Shown here in pieces: positions 36,401 through 49,255 of a DNA stretch of 64,000 nucleotides. The notes beneath the pieces were generated by a model, which saw only the letters and a list, made by a program, of their open reading frames with translations, ran no database searches and was not told the origin of the DNA. Made by a program: the position numbers and the translations under genes. The stretch is from the NCBI GenBank assembly GCA_029721435.1, contig CM056582.1, positions 38,088,611 through 38,152,610 on the forward strand, in the 5' to 3' direction. The stretch is from Gymnothorax reevesii (lineage: Eukaryota; Chordata; Actinopteri; Anguilliformes; Muraenidae). Positions within the stretch are counted from its first letter, which is position 1. Every line of letters begins with the position of its first letter.

Positions 36401-36520
36401 TGTTTAAAGTCTCTGCTGGATTTGACAGTGACAGCACCAGCACTTGAGACACTTTTTTCCAGGTGCCATAGGCATTGCAAAATCTGCCATTGTTGCTGGT
36501 CCAGATGAAATGCACAATTC

Positions 36521-36593
36521 CAACCACGAAGGGACTCGAACCCTCAGTCTTCTGATCCGAAGTCAGACGCCTTATCCATTAGGCCACGTGGTC
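36521..36593 (-). tRNA. tRNA-Arg(UCG), U12, class B (canonical)
   Basis: This is an intact 73-nt gene identical to the U3 copy: all stems paired, TCG anticodon, B box GGTTCGAGTCC, discriminator G. It lies just inside the left end of the second 22-kb copy, 22,155 bp from the U5 gene. U3 and U12 are the best candidates for expressed tRNA-Arg(UCG) here. Confidence 0.93.
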
Positions 36594-39500
36594 ATTGCAT
36601 GACAAGGCTGACTCCTAACAGTGAGCTGTGAGAACTGACAGCGGTTGATCAGTGCCATGTCAAATAACCGCTGTCATGTTGAGTTAAACAGCCCTGTCAT
36701 TGAAAAACTCTCATACTCAATCACTCTCCAGATCCAAACTCAGGTGTTTCGACCGTATGGTCAGGCTGAGCAATGTTAGCCCCTTGACTGATGTTTGGTG
36801 AGTTTTTTTCTCAGATTTCAGTGTTAGTAACACCAGCAAGATGATATGAAAAAACACCACCATCACACAACTATGCAAAGACTCAAGTCCTCAATCTTTT
36901 GATCCGGAGTCAGAAAGCTCCTCCATTAGGTGTCCTTTCATATTAGGTGACATCATTGGGGTTGACTTATGTTATTCCCTTAAACAAAGCCTTGTGAGTG
37001 TTAGTTTCAAGTTTCTGTTGCAGAAACTGTGACCAAGTCGTGTTCACAAGTACCAGCTTAAAAGAAAGTTTTTGTCCGAGAAACAGCTGGCAAGTGACAT
37101 TAAAAAGCACCAGCACTAAACAACCATGAATGGTCTCCAACTGTCAGTCTTAATACTTGAGTCAACTAAATTATCCAATATTTGCCTGATGTATTAGTTC
37201 ACATGGTCAGGTTGAGTTTTGCTTGTCCCTTGACAGTGGTTTTGTGAGTTTTGTCAAGGTTCTTTCTAAAACCGCAGCCAGATAACATGAAAAACCACGA
37301 CCAGAAGACACTTATGAAGGGACTCAGATCCTCAATGTTCTGGCTCAAAGTCAGAAACCTCACCTATTAGTTTGCTTTCATACATTACTACTACTATGTT
37401 ACATTCAAAAGCTCTGTTATTGAACAAGGTATGCTCAATTACCTTATCCAAAATCAGGTGCCCTGTGTATCGGACCGTAAAAAACAGCTTGCAAATGATA
37501 TAAACACAAGTGTCAAACAAGCAAGAAGGGACTAAAGTCCTTCGTCTTCAGATCCGTAGTCAGGAATTTCTCCATTAGGGGCCCTTCATATTAGGTAACA
37601 TCATATGACTGAATTGCTTTATTGTCATGAAGAAAAGGTTCCAAGTTCTTTAACTGCTTTCTTTTGACGAAACAGCTACCAGTTCATATTAACAAGCACC
37701 AACTTTAAAGAAAGTTTTTATGTAGGAAATACCGCAAGATACATTAACAAGCACCCCCATGAAACACCCTTGAAGGTTCTCCAACAATCAATCCGAAGAT
37801 CAGGGCCATGTTGGAATAGTGTTTTTTGTCACGGAAAGTGGCTAACTTCTAGAAAATGAGCTGGAAGTGTATACACGGCAGCCATGAGAAGTGTATTCCA
37901 GTTTTGTAAATGTAAAGAAAAGGTGCTTCAATGCTTCCTAACGTATCACCTTTGACATAGGGTACACGAAACCATTCTTCATAAAAACAAAGGTGATAAC
38001 GCCATCCAGCCATTCAGTGTGGCTGAACCATTTAAAGTGACGACCATCCATACGGGCAATCACAAAAAACAAAGGAACGTGATGGGCAAGAATGGCATGA
38101 TCAAGTTGGCCAGTAAATGCATTGGATTGTCGTAGCAGCACGGTTGTCTTCCTTAGCCGTTTTGAATTCCCCTTTACACCTCTCCTTTACCTCATGACAT
38201 TATCCAATTGTGGTTGAAGAAACGTTTATGGACATTAGAGCATATGACGTCATTTTTTGTCTATTCAAATTCTGCAGCAAAGTTATATAACTTATCCTTT
38301 ATATGCCATATGATTAGGTCACACGGTCAGGCTGAATTATACTAGTCCTTTAATTGAAACCTCATGTTTTTTCAGGTTAATTTTTAAGAAACAGCTGTCT
38401 ACTTTTAAAATGCACACGCGTTAAAGTATTGTTAAGGGTCTCTTTAATCTTCTGAACCAAGGACTGACACCTTATCCATTCGATCACACAGTCAGTTTCC
38501 ATGATGTCAGCTCCATAGAATTAAAAACAGTAAAATGGACGATGTCATGGAGTTGTGGGGATCTGAAGGGAGCTTAAAATGGCCACCCTTATTGATAAGA
38601 AAGTATTCCTATTGTGACACCTGAAAGGGAAGATCATAGAATTCCACAAAGGTTGGCCAGTATATACAAGCAGCATAGGTAGTTTCACTCAAGTCTGCCC
38701 ACTCTTTGATGCAATTGTCAGTGCCCTTTTACTACAGTGTTTGAATTCTATGGATAGCTTAAGGGAGTGTCAGCAGTCTTTTATAATACTATCTTGTATT
38801 CACTATTGACACAATAGGGACTTTAAGCAAGGGCGGATTTTGCGACGGCTACGGCACCCGGATATAGATCTGCACTCCGCTGATCGAGACTGAAGCCGTT
38901 GTGCTGGCGTTCTTTGCCGTAGCAGGCTGATCTACCATGGGGAAAGAACCAATCTCACGTGGCCACTACAACGCTTGGTTCAGGAGATTGAAAATGTTTT
39001 CTATAATTGATTGTGACACACTAAACATTATGTGTTTCAGTGGACTTTTCACACAGACACAGGATACTGTGTAAATTTCGCTGAGTAAAACCATAGTGAA
39101 CAATTTTCTGCTGCAGGCTATATTCTCCCCTCATCCCAGCATGGCATACGGTACTTAATTTCTCTACCCTATAAACATCTATATTTACTCACATGTACAT
39201 TAGTCTTTCTTCTACTGCTGTGCATGAAAAGTACACATATGATGTATATAAATACACACTCCCATGCACTTTACCGTTCATTCACACTCTGATTAGATGT
39301 GTGCTTTATTTGTCAAACTTTACGTCTTTTTAAAATTGAATTGTTCAAAGTAAAGTTTATTAAAAAGATGCACATTTCTTTTGGTTATGCTCTGTTCCTG
39401 TACTTGGCATAATGACAATAAATTTGAATATTGTAATCAAATATTAACTGTTTCCCATTTCCCCTAAATCTATGACATCTACTCCTTTTGCCAGTGGGAG

Positions 39501-39686
39501 CAGGACAAATGAGCACTCACACTGAATTAACTACTTTGCTGACAAACCCTGATTAAAATCCACTTTTGTTTAAAGTCTCTGCTGGATTTGACAGTGACAG
39601 CACCAGCACTTGAGACACTTTTTTCCAGGTGCCATAGGCATTGCAAAATCTGCCATTGTTGCTGGTCCAGATGAAATGCATAATTC

Positions 39687-39758
39687 CAACCACGAAGGGA
39701 CTCAAACCCTCAGTCTTCTGATTCAGGTATGACGCCTTATCCATTAGGCCACGTGGTC
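39687..39758 (-). pseudogene. tRNA-Arg pseudogene, U13, class C (72 nt)
   Basis: The anticodon loop is destroyed and the T loop is TTTGAGT. This is the 22,155-bp partner of the U6 pseudogene, and no difference between the two was seen by eye. Confidence 0.88.
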
Positions 39759-42700
39759 ATTGCATGACAAGGCTGACTCCTAACAGTGAGCTGTGAGAAC
39801 TGACAGCGGTTGATCAGTGCCATGTCAAATAACCGCTGTCATGTTGAGTTAAACAGCCCTGTCATTGAAAAACTCTCATACTCAATCACTCTCCAGATCC
39901 AAACTCAGGTGTTTCGACCGTATGGTCAGGCTGAGCAATGTTAGCCCCTTGACTGAAGTTTGGTGAGTTTTTTTCTCAGATTTCAGTGTTAGTAACACCA
40001 GCAAGATGATATGAAAAAACACCACCATCACACAACTATGCAAAGACTCAAGTCCTCAATCTTTTGATCCGGAGTCAGAAAGCTCCTCCATTAGGTGTCC
40101 TTTCATATTAGGTGACATCATTGGGGTTGACTTATGTTATTCCCTTAAACAAAGCCTTGTGAGTGTTAGTTTCAAGTTTCTGTTGCAGAAACTGTGACCA
40201 AGTCGTGTTCACAAGTACCAGCTTAAAAGAAAGTTTTTGTCCGAGAAACAGCTGGCAAGTGACATTAAAAAGCACCAGCACTAAACAACCATGAATGGTC
40301 TCCAACTGTCAGTCTTAATACTTGAGTCAACTAAATTATCCAATATTTGCCTGATGTATTAGTTCACATGGTCAGGTTGAGTTTTGCTTGTCCCTTGACA
40401 GTGGTTTTGTGAGTTTTGTCAAGGTTCTTTCTAAAACCGCAGCCAGATAACATGAAAAACCACGACCAGAAGACACTTATGAAGGGACTCAGATCCTCAA
40501 TGTTCTGGCTCAAAGTCAGAAACCTCACCTATTAGTTTGCTTTCATACATTACTACTACTATGTTACATTCAAAAGCTCTGTTATTGAACAAGGTATGCT
40601 CAATTACCTTATCCAAAATCAGGTGCCCTGTGTATCGGACCGTAAAAAACAGCTTGCAAATGATATAAACACAAGTGTCAAACAAGCAAGAAGGGACTAA
40701 AGTCCTTCGTCTTCAGATCCGTAGTCAGGAATTTCTCCATTAGGGGCCCTTCATATTAGGTAACATCATATGACTGAATTGCTTTATTGTCATGAAGAAA
40801 AGGTTCCAAGTTCTTTAACTGCTTTCTTTTGACGAAACAGCTACCAGTTCATATTAACAAGCACCAACTTTAAAGAAAGTTTTTATGTAGGAAATACCGC
40901 AAGATACATTAACAAGCACCCCCATGAAACACCCTTGAAGGTTCTCCAACAATCAATCCGAAGATCAGGGCCATGTTGGAATAGTGTTTTTTGTCACGGA
41001 AAGTGGCTAACTTCTAGAAAATGAGCTGGAAGTGTATACACGGCAGCCATGAGAAGTGTATTCCAGTTTTGTAAATGTAAAGAAAAGGTGCTTCAATGCT
41101 TCCTAACGTATCACCTTTGACATAGGGTACACGAAACCATTCTTCATAAAAACAAAGGTGATAACGCCATCCAGCCATTCAGTGTGGCTGAACCATTTAA
41201 AGTGACGACCATCCATACGGGCAATCACAAAAAACAAAGGAACGTGATGGGCAAGAATGGCATGATCAAGTTGGCCAGTAAATGCATTGGATTGTCGTAG
41301 CAGCACGGTTGTCTTCCTTAGCCGTTTTGAATTCCCCTTTACACCTCTCCTTTACCTCATGACATTATCCAATTGTGGTTGAAGAAACGTTTATGGACAT
41401 TAGAGCATATGACGTCATTTTTTGTCTATTCAAATTCTGCAGCAAAGTTATATAACTTATCCTTTATATGCCATATGATTAGGTCACACGGTCAGGCTGA
41501 ATTATACTAGTCCTTTAATTGAAACCTCATGTTTTTTCAGGTTAATTTTTAAGAAACAGCTGTCTACTTTTAAAATGCACACGCGTTAAAGTATTGTTAA
41601 GGGTCTCTTTAATCTTCTGAACCAAGGACTGACACCTTATCCATTCGATCACACAGTCAGTTTCCATGATGTCAGCTCCATAGAATTAAAAACAGTAAAA
41701 TGGACGATGTCATGGAGTTGTGGGGATCTGAAGGGAGCTTAAAATGGCCACCCTTATTGATAAGAAAGTATTCCTATTGTGACACCTGAAAGGGAAGATC
41801 ATAGAATTCCACAAAGGTTGGCCAGTATATACAAGCAGCATAGGTAGTTTCACTCAAGTCTGCCCACTCTTTGATGCAATTGTCAGTGCCCTTTTACTAC
41901 AGTGTTTGAATTCTATGGATAGCTTAAGGGAGTGTCAGCAGTCTTTTATAATACTATCTTGTATTCACTATTGACACAATAGGGACTTTAAGCAAGGGCG
42001 GATTTTGCGACGGCTACGGCACCCGGATATAGATCTGCACTCCGCTGATCGAGACTGAAGCCGTTGTGCCGGCGTTCTTTGCCGTAGCAGGCTGATCTAC
42101 CATGGGGAAAGAACCAATCTCACGTGGCCACTACAACGCTTGGTTCAGGAGATTGAAAATGTTTTCTATAATTGATTGTGACACACTAAACATTATGTGT
42201 TTCAGTGGACTTTTCACACAGACACAGGATACTGTGTAAATTTCGCTGAGTAAAACCATAGTGAACAATTTTCTGCTGCAGGCTATATTCTCCCCTCATC
42301 CCAGCATGGCATACGGTACTTAATTTCTCTACCCTATAAACATCTATATTTACTCACATGTACATTAGTCTTTCTTCTACTGCTGTGCATGAAAAGTACA
42401 CATATGATGTATATAAATACACACTCCCATGCACTTTACCGTTCATTCACACTCTGATTAGATGTGTGCTTTATTTGTCAAACTTTACGTCTTTTTAAAA
42501 TTGAATTGTTCAAAGTAAAGTTTATTAAAAAGATGCACATTTCTTTTGGTTATGCTCTGTTCCTGTACTTGGCATAATGACAATAAATTTGAATATTGTA
42601 ATCAAATATTAACTGTTTCCCATTTCCCCTAAATCTATGACATCTACTCCTTTTGCCAGTGGGAGCAGGACAAATGAGCACTCACACTGAATTAACTACT

Positions 42701-42851
42701 TTGCTGACAAACCCTGATTAAAATCCACTTTTGTTTAAAGTCTCTGCTGGATTTGACAGTGACAGCACCAGCACTTGAGACACTTTTTTCCAGGTGCCAT
42801 AGGCATTGCAAAATCTGCCATTGTTGCTGGTCCAGATGAAATGCATAATTC

Positions 42852-42923
42852 CAACCACGAAGGGACTCGAACCCTCAGTCTTCTGATTCAGGTATGACGC
42901 CTTATCCATTAGGCCACGTGGTC
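42852..42923 (-). pseudogene. tRNA-Arg pseudogene, U14, class C with intact B box
   Basis: This is the partner of the U7 pseudogene at 22,155 bp: same anticodon-arm loss, T loop TTCGAGT kept. The adjacent TTT-then-TTC order of U6-U7 is repeated by U13-U14, which is part of the evidence for the higher-order duplication. Confidence 0.88.
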
Positions 42924-45900
42924 ATTGCATGACAAGGCTGACTCCTAACAGTGAGCTGTGAGAACTGACAGCGGTTGATCAGTGCCATGTCAAATAACCG
43001 CTGTCATGTTGAGTTAAACAGCCCTGTCATTGAAAAACTCTCATACTCAATCACTCTCCAGATCCAAACTCAGGTGTTTCGACCGTATGGTCAGGCTGAG
43101 CAATGTTAGCCCCTTGACTGAAGTTTGGTGAGTTTTTTTCTCAGATTTCAGTGTTAGTAACACCAGCAAGATGATATGAAAAAACACCACCATCACACAA
43201 CTATGCAAAGACTCAAGTCCTCAATCTTTTGATCCGGAGTCAGAAAGCTCCTCCATTAGGTGTCCTTTCATATTAGGTGACATCATTGGGGTTGACTTAT
43301 GTTATTCCCTTAAACAAAGCCTTGTGAGTGTTAGTTTCAAGTTTCTGTTGCAGAAACTGTGACCAAGTCGTGTTCACAAGTACCAGCTTAAAAGAAAGTT
43401 TTTGTCCGAGAAACAGCTGGCAAGTGACATTAAAAAGCACCAGCACTAAACAACCATGAATGGTCTCCAACTGTCAGTCTTAATACTTGAGTCAACTAAA
43501 TTATCCAATATTTGCCTGATGTATTAGTTCACATGGTCAGGTTGAGTTTTGCTTGTCCCTTGACAGTGGTTTTGTGAGTTTTGTCAAGGTTCTTTCTAAA
43601 ACCGCAGCCAGATAACATGAAAAACCACGACCAGAAGACACTTATGAAGGGACTCAGATCCTCAATGTTCTGGCTCAAAGTCAGAAACCTCACCTATTAG
43701 TTTGCTTTCATACATTACTACTACTATGTTACATTCAAAAGCTCTGTTATTGAACAAGGTATGCTCAATTACCTTATCCAAAATCAGGTGCCCTGTGTAT
43801 CGGACCGTAAAAAACAGCTTGCAAATGATATAAACACAAGTGTCAAACAAGCAAGAAGGGACTAAAGTCCTTCGTCTTCAGATCCGTAGTCAGGAATTTC
43901 TCCATTAGGGGCCCTTCATATTAGGTAACATCATATGACTGAATTGCTTTATTGTCATGAAGAAAAGGTTCCAAGTTCTTTAACTGCTTTCTTTTGACGA
44001 AACAGCTACCAGTTCATATTAACAAGCACCAACTTTAAAGAAAGTTTTTATGTAGGAAATACCGCAAGATACATTAACAAGCACCCCCATGAAACACCCT
44101 TGAAGGTTCTCCAACAATCAATCCGAAGATCAGGGCCATGTTGGAATAGTGTTTTTTGTCACGGAAAGTGGCTAACTTCTAGAAAATGAGCTGGAAGTGT
44201 ATACACGGCAGCCATGAGAAGTGTATTCCAGTTTTGTAAATGTAAAGAAAAGGTGCTTCAATGCTTCCTAACGTATCACCTTTGACATAGGGTACACGAA
44301 ACCATTCTTCATAAAAACAAAGGTGATAACGCCATCCAGCCATTCAGTGTGGCTGAACCATTTAAAGTGACGACCATCCATACGGGCAATCACAAAAAAC
44401 AAAGGAACGTGATGGGCAAGAATGGCATGATCAAGTTGGCCAGTAAATGCATTGGATTGTCGTAGCAGCACGGTTGTCTTCCTTAGCCGTTTTGAATTCC
44501 CCTTTACACCTCTCCTTTACCTCATGACATTATCCAATTGTGGTTGAAGAAACGTTTATGGACATTAGAGCATATGACGTCATTTTTTGTCTATTCAAAT
44601 TCTGCAGCAAAGTTATATAACTTATCCTTTATATGCCATATGATTAGGTCACACGGTCAGGCTGAATTATACTAGTCCTTTAATTGAAACCTCATGTTTT
44701 TTCAGGTTAATTTTTAAGAAACAGCTGTCTACTTTTAAAATGCACACGCGTTAAAGTATTGTTAAGGGTCTCTTTAATCTTCTGAACCAAGGACTGACAC
44801 CTTATCCATTCGATCACACAGTCAGTTTCCATGATGTCAGCTCCATAGAATTAAAAACAGTAAAATGGACGATGTCATGGAGTTGTGGGGATCTGAAGGG
44901 AGCTTAAAATGGCCACCCTTATTGATAAGAAAGTATTCCTATTGTGACACCTGAAAGGGAAGATCATAGAATTCCACAAAGGTTGGCCAGTATATACAAG
45001 CAGCATAGGTAGTTTCACTCAAGTCTGCCCACTCTTTGATGCAATTGTCAGTGCCCTTTTACTACAGTGTTTGAATTCTATGGATAGCTTAAGGGAGTGT
45101 CAGCAGACTTTTATAATACTATCTTGTATTCACTATTGACACAATAGGGACTTTAAGCAAGGGCGGATTTTGCGACGGCTACGGCACCCGGATATAGATC
45201 TGCACTCCGCTGATCGAGACTGAAGCCGTTGTGCCGGCGTTCTTTGCCGTAGCAGGCTGATCTACCATGGGGAAAGAACCAATCTCACGTGGCCACTACA
45301 ACGCTTGGTTCAGGAGATTGAAAATGTTTTCTATAATTGATTGTGACACACTAAACATTATGTGTTTCAGTGGACTTTTCACACAGACACAGGATACTGT
45401 GTAAATTTCGCTGAGTAAAACCATAGTGAACAATTTTCTGCTGCAGGCTATATTCTCCCCTCATCCCAGCATGGCATACGGTACTTAATTTCTCTACCCT
45501 ATAAACATCTATATTTACTCACATGTACATTAGTCTTTCTTCTACTGCTGTGCATGAAAAGTACACATATGATGTATATAAATGCACACTCCCATGCACT
45601 TTACCATTCATTCACACTCTGATTAGATGTGTGCTTTAATTGTCAAACTTTACGTCTTTTTAAAATTGAATTGTTCAAAGTAAAGTTTATTAAAAAGATG
45701 CACATTTCTTTTGGTTATGCTCTGTTCCTGTACTTGGCATAATGACAATAAATTTGAATATTGTAATCAAATATTAACTGTTTCCCATTTCCCCTAAATC
45801 TATGACATCTACTCCTTTTGCCAGTGGGAGCAGAACAAATGAGCACTCACACTGAATTAACTACTTTGCTGACAAACCCTGATTAAAATCCACTTTTGTT

Positions 45901-46016
45901 TAAAGTCTCTGCTGGATTTGACAGTGACAGCACCAGCACTTGAGACACTTTTTTCCAGGTGCCATAGGCATTGCAAAATCTGCCATTGTTGCTGGTCCAG
46001 ATGAAATGCACAATTA

Positions 46017-46089
46017 CAACCACGAAGTGACTCGAACCCTCAGTCTTCTGATCCGAAGTCAGACGCCTTATCCATTAGGCCACGTGGTC
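46017..46089 (-). tRNA. tRNA-Arg(UCG), U15, class A
   Basis: This is a 73-nt class A gene (C62 to A) and the partner of U8 at 22,155 bp. Confidence 0.8.
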
Positions 46090-49000
46090 ATTGCATGACA
46101 AGGTTGACTCCTAACAGTGAGCTGTGAGAACTGACAGCGGTTGATCAGTGCCATGTCAAATAACCGCTGTCATGTTGAGTTAAACAGCCCTGTCATTGAA
46201 AAACTCTCATACTCAATCACTCTCCAGATCCAAACTCAGGTGTTTCGACCGTATGGTCAGGCTGAGCAATGTTAGCCCCTTGACTGATGTTTGGTGAGTT
46301 TTTTTCTCAGATTTCAGTGTTAGTAACACCAGCAAGATGATATGAAAAAACACCACCATCACACAACTATGCAAAGACTCAAGTCCTCAATCTTTTGATC
46401 CGGAGTCAGAAAGCTCCTCCATTAGGTGTCCTTTCATATTAGGTGACATCATTGGGGTTGACTTATGTTATTCCCTTAAACAAAGCCTTGTGAGTGTTAG
46501 TTTCAAGTTTCTGTTGCAGAAACTGTGACCAAGTCGTGTTAACAAGTACCAGCTTAAAAGAAAGTTTTTGTCCGAGAAACAGCTGGCAAGTGACATTAAA
46601 AAGCACCAGCACTAAACAACCATGAATGGTCTCCAACTGTCAGTCTTAATACTTGAGTCAACTAAATTATCCAATATTTGCCTGATGTATTAGTTCACAT
46701 GGTCAGGTTGAGTTTTGCTTGTCCCTTGACAGTGGTTTTGTGAGTTTTGTCAAGGTTCTTTCTAAAACCGCAGCCAGATAACATGAAAAACCACGACCAG
46801 AAGACACTTATGAAGGGACTCAGATCCTCAATGTTCTGGCTCAAAGTCAGAAACCTCACCTATTAGTTTGCTTTCATACATTACTACTACTATGTTACAT
46901 TCAAAAGCTCTGTTATTGAACAAGGTATGCTCAATTACCTTATCCAAAATCAGGTGCCCTGTGTATCGGACCGTAAAAAACAGCTTGCAAATGATATAAA
47001 CACAAGTGTCGAACAAGCAAGAAGGGACTAAAGTCCTTCGTCTTCAGATCCGTAGTCAGGAATTTCTCCATTAGGGGCCCTTCATATTAGGTAACATCAT
47101 ATGACTGAATTGCTTTATTGTCATGAAGAAAAGGTTCCAAGTTCTTTAACTGGTTTCTTTTGACGAAACAGCTACCAGTTCATATTAACAAGCACCAACT
47201 TTAAAGAAAGTTTTTATGTAGGAAATACCGCAAGATACATTAACAAGCACCCCCATGAAACACCCTTGAAGGTTCTCCAACAATCAATCCGAAGATCAGG
47301 GCCATGTTGGAATAGTGTTTTTTGTCACGGAAAGTGGCTAACTTCTAGAAAATGAGCTGGAAGTGTATACACGGCAGCCATGAGAAGTGTATTCCAGTTT
47401 TGTAAATGTAAAGAAAAGGTGCTTCAATGCTTCCTAACGTATCACCTTTGACATAGGGTACACGAAACCATTCTTCATAAAAACAAAGGTGATAACGCCA
47501 TCCAGCCATTCAGTGTGGCTGAACCATTTAAAGTGACGACCATCCATACGGGCAATCACAAAAAACAAAGGAACGTGATGGGCAAGAATGGCATGATCAA
47601 GTTGGCCAGTAAATGCATTGGATTGTCGTAGCAGCACGGTTGTCTTCCTTAGCCGTTTTGAATTCCCCTTTACACCTCTCCTTTACCTCATGACATTATC
47701 CAATTGTGGTTGAAGAAACGTTTATGGACATTAGAGCATATGACGTCATTTTTTGTCTATTCAAATTCTGCAGCAAAGTTATATAACTTATCCTTTATAT
47801 GCCATATGATTAGGTCACACGGTCAGGCTGAATTATACTAGTCCTTTAATTGAAACCTCATGTTTTTTCAGGTTAATTTTTAAGAAACAGCTGTCTACTT
47901 TTAAAATGCACACGCGTTAAAGTATTGTTAAGGGTCTCTTTAATCTTCTGAACCAAGGACTGACACCTTATCCATTCGATCACACAGTCAGTTTCCATGA
48001 TGTCAGCTCCATAGAATTAAAAACAGTAAAATGGACGATGTCATGGAGTTGTGGGGATCTGAAGGGAGCTTAAAATGGCCACCCTTATTGATAAGAAAGT
48101 ATTCCTATTGTGACACCTGAAAGGGAAGATCATAGAATTCCACAAAGGTTGGCCAGTATATACAAGCAGCATAGGTAGTTTCACTCAAGTCTGCCCACTC
48201 TTTGATGCAATTGTCAGTGCCCTTTTACTACAGTGTTTGAATTCTATGGATAGCTTAAGGGAGTGTCAGCAGTCTTTTATAATACTATCTTGTATTCACT
48301 ATTGACACAATAGGGACTTTAAGCAAGGGCGGATTTTGCGACGGCTACGGCACCCGGATATAGATCTGCACTCCGCTGATCGAGACTGAAGCCGTTGTGC
48401 TGGTGTTCTTTGCCGTTGCAGGCTGATCTACCATGGGGAAAGAACCAATCTCACGTGGCCACTACAACGCTTGGTTCAGGAGATTGAAAATGTTTTCTAT
48501 AATTGATTGTGACACACTAAACATTATGTGTTTCAGTGGACTTTTCACACAGACACAGGATACTGTGTAAATTTCGCTGAGTAAAACCATAGTGAACAAT
48601 TTTCTGCTGCAGGCTATATTCTCCCCTCATCCCAGCATGGCATACGGTACTTAATTTCTCTACCCTATAAACATCTATATTTACTCACATGTACATTAGT
48701 CTTTCTTCTACTGCTGTGCATGAAAAGTACACATATGATGTATATAAATGCACACTCCCATGCACTTTACCATTCATTCACACTCTGATTAGATGTGTGC
48801 TTTAATTGTCAAACTTTACGTCTTTTTAAAATTGAATTGTTGAAAGTAAAGTTTATTAAAAAGATGCACATTTCTTTTGGTTATGCTCTGTTCCTGTACT
48901 TGGCATAATGACAATAAATTTGAATATTGTCATCAAATATTAACTGTTTCCCATTTCCCCTAAATCTATGACATCTACTCCTTTTGCCAGTGGGAGCAGG

Positions 49001-49182
49001 ACAAATGAGCACTCACACTGAATTAACTACTTTGCTGACAAACCCTGATTAAAATCCACTTTTGTTTAAAGTCTCTGCTGGATTTGACAGTGACAGCACC
49101 AGCACTTGAGACACTTTTTTCCAGGTGCCATAGGCATTGCAAAATCTGCCATTGTTGCTGGTCCAGATGAAATGCATAAATC

Positions 49183-49255
49183 CAACCACAAAGGGACTCG
49201 AACCCTCAGTCTTCTGATTCGAAGTATGACGCCTTATCCATTAGGCCACATGGTC
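49183..49255 (-). pseudogene. tRNA-Arg-like, U16, class D
   Basis: This is the partner of U9 at 22,155 bp. It has the same TCATA anticodon-stem break, G37 to A, and the two wobble-tolerated acceptor changes. The rest of the unit also shares private U9 variants, such as TTGAAAGTAAAG (48840) and GTCATCAAAT (48929). Confidence 0.78.

Larger units (their letters stand above)
14300..36450. repeat. Higher-order repeat, first copy (seven monomers, 22,155 bp)
   Basis: Variants in U5 tail to U10 recur 22,155 bp downstream in U12 tail to U17. Examples are the class C tRNAs at 17532 and 39687 and at 20697 and 42852, the GTGTCGAAC variant at 24851 and 47006, the class D tRNAs at 27028 and 49183, and ACCTAAAAGG at 29121 and 51276. 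The left limit lies between about 14235 (ATTAAAATTC, not shared with U12) and 14364, just before the U5 tRNA. The right limit is the corresponding junction at 36390-36519 in U12. The block contains tRNA classes in the order B, C, C, A, D, A, A. Confidence 0.8.
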
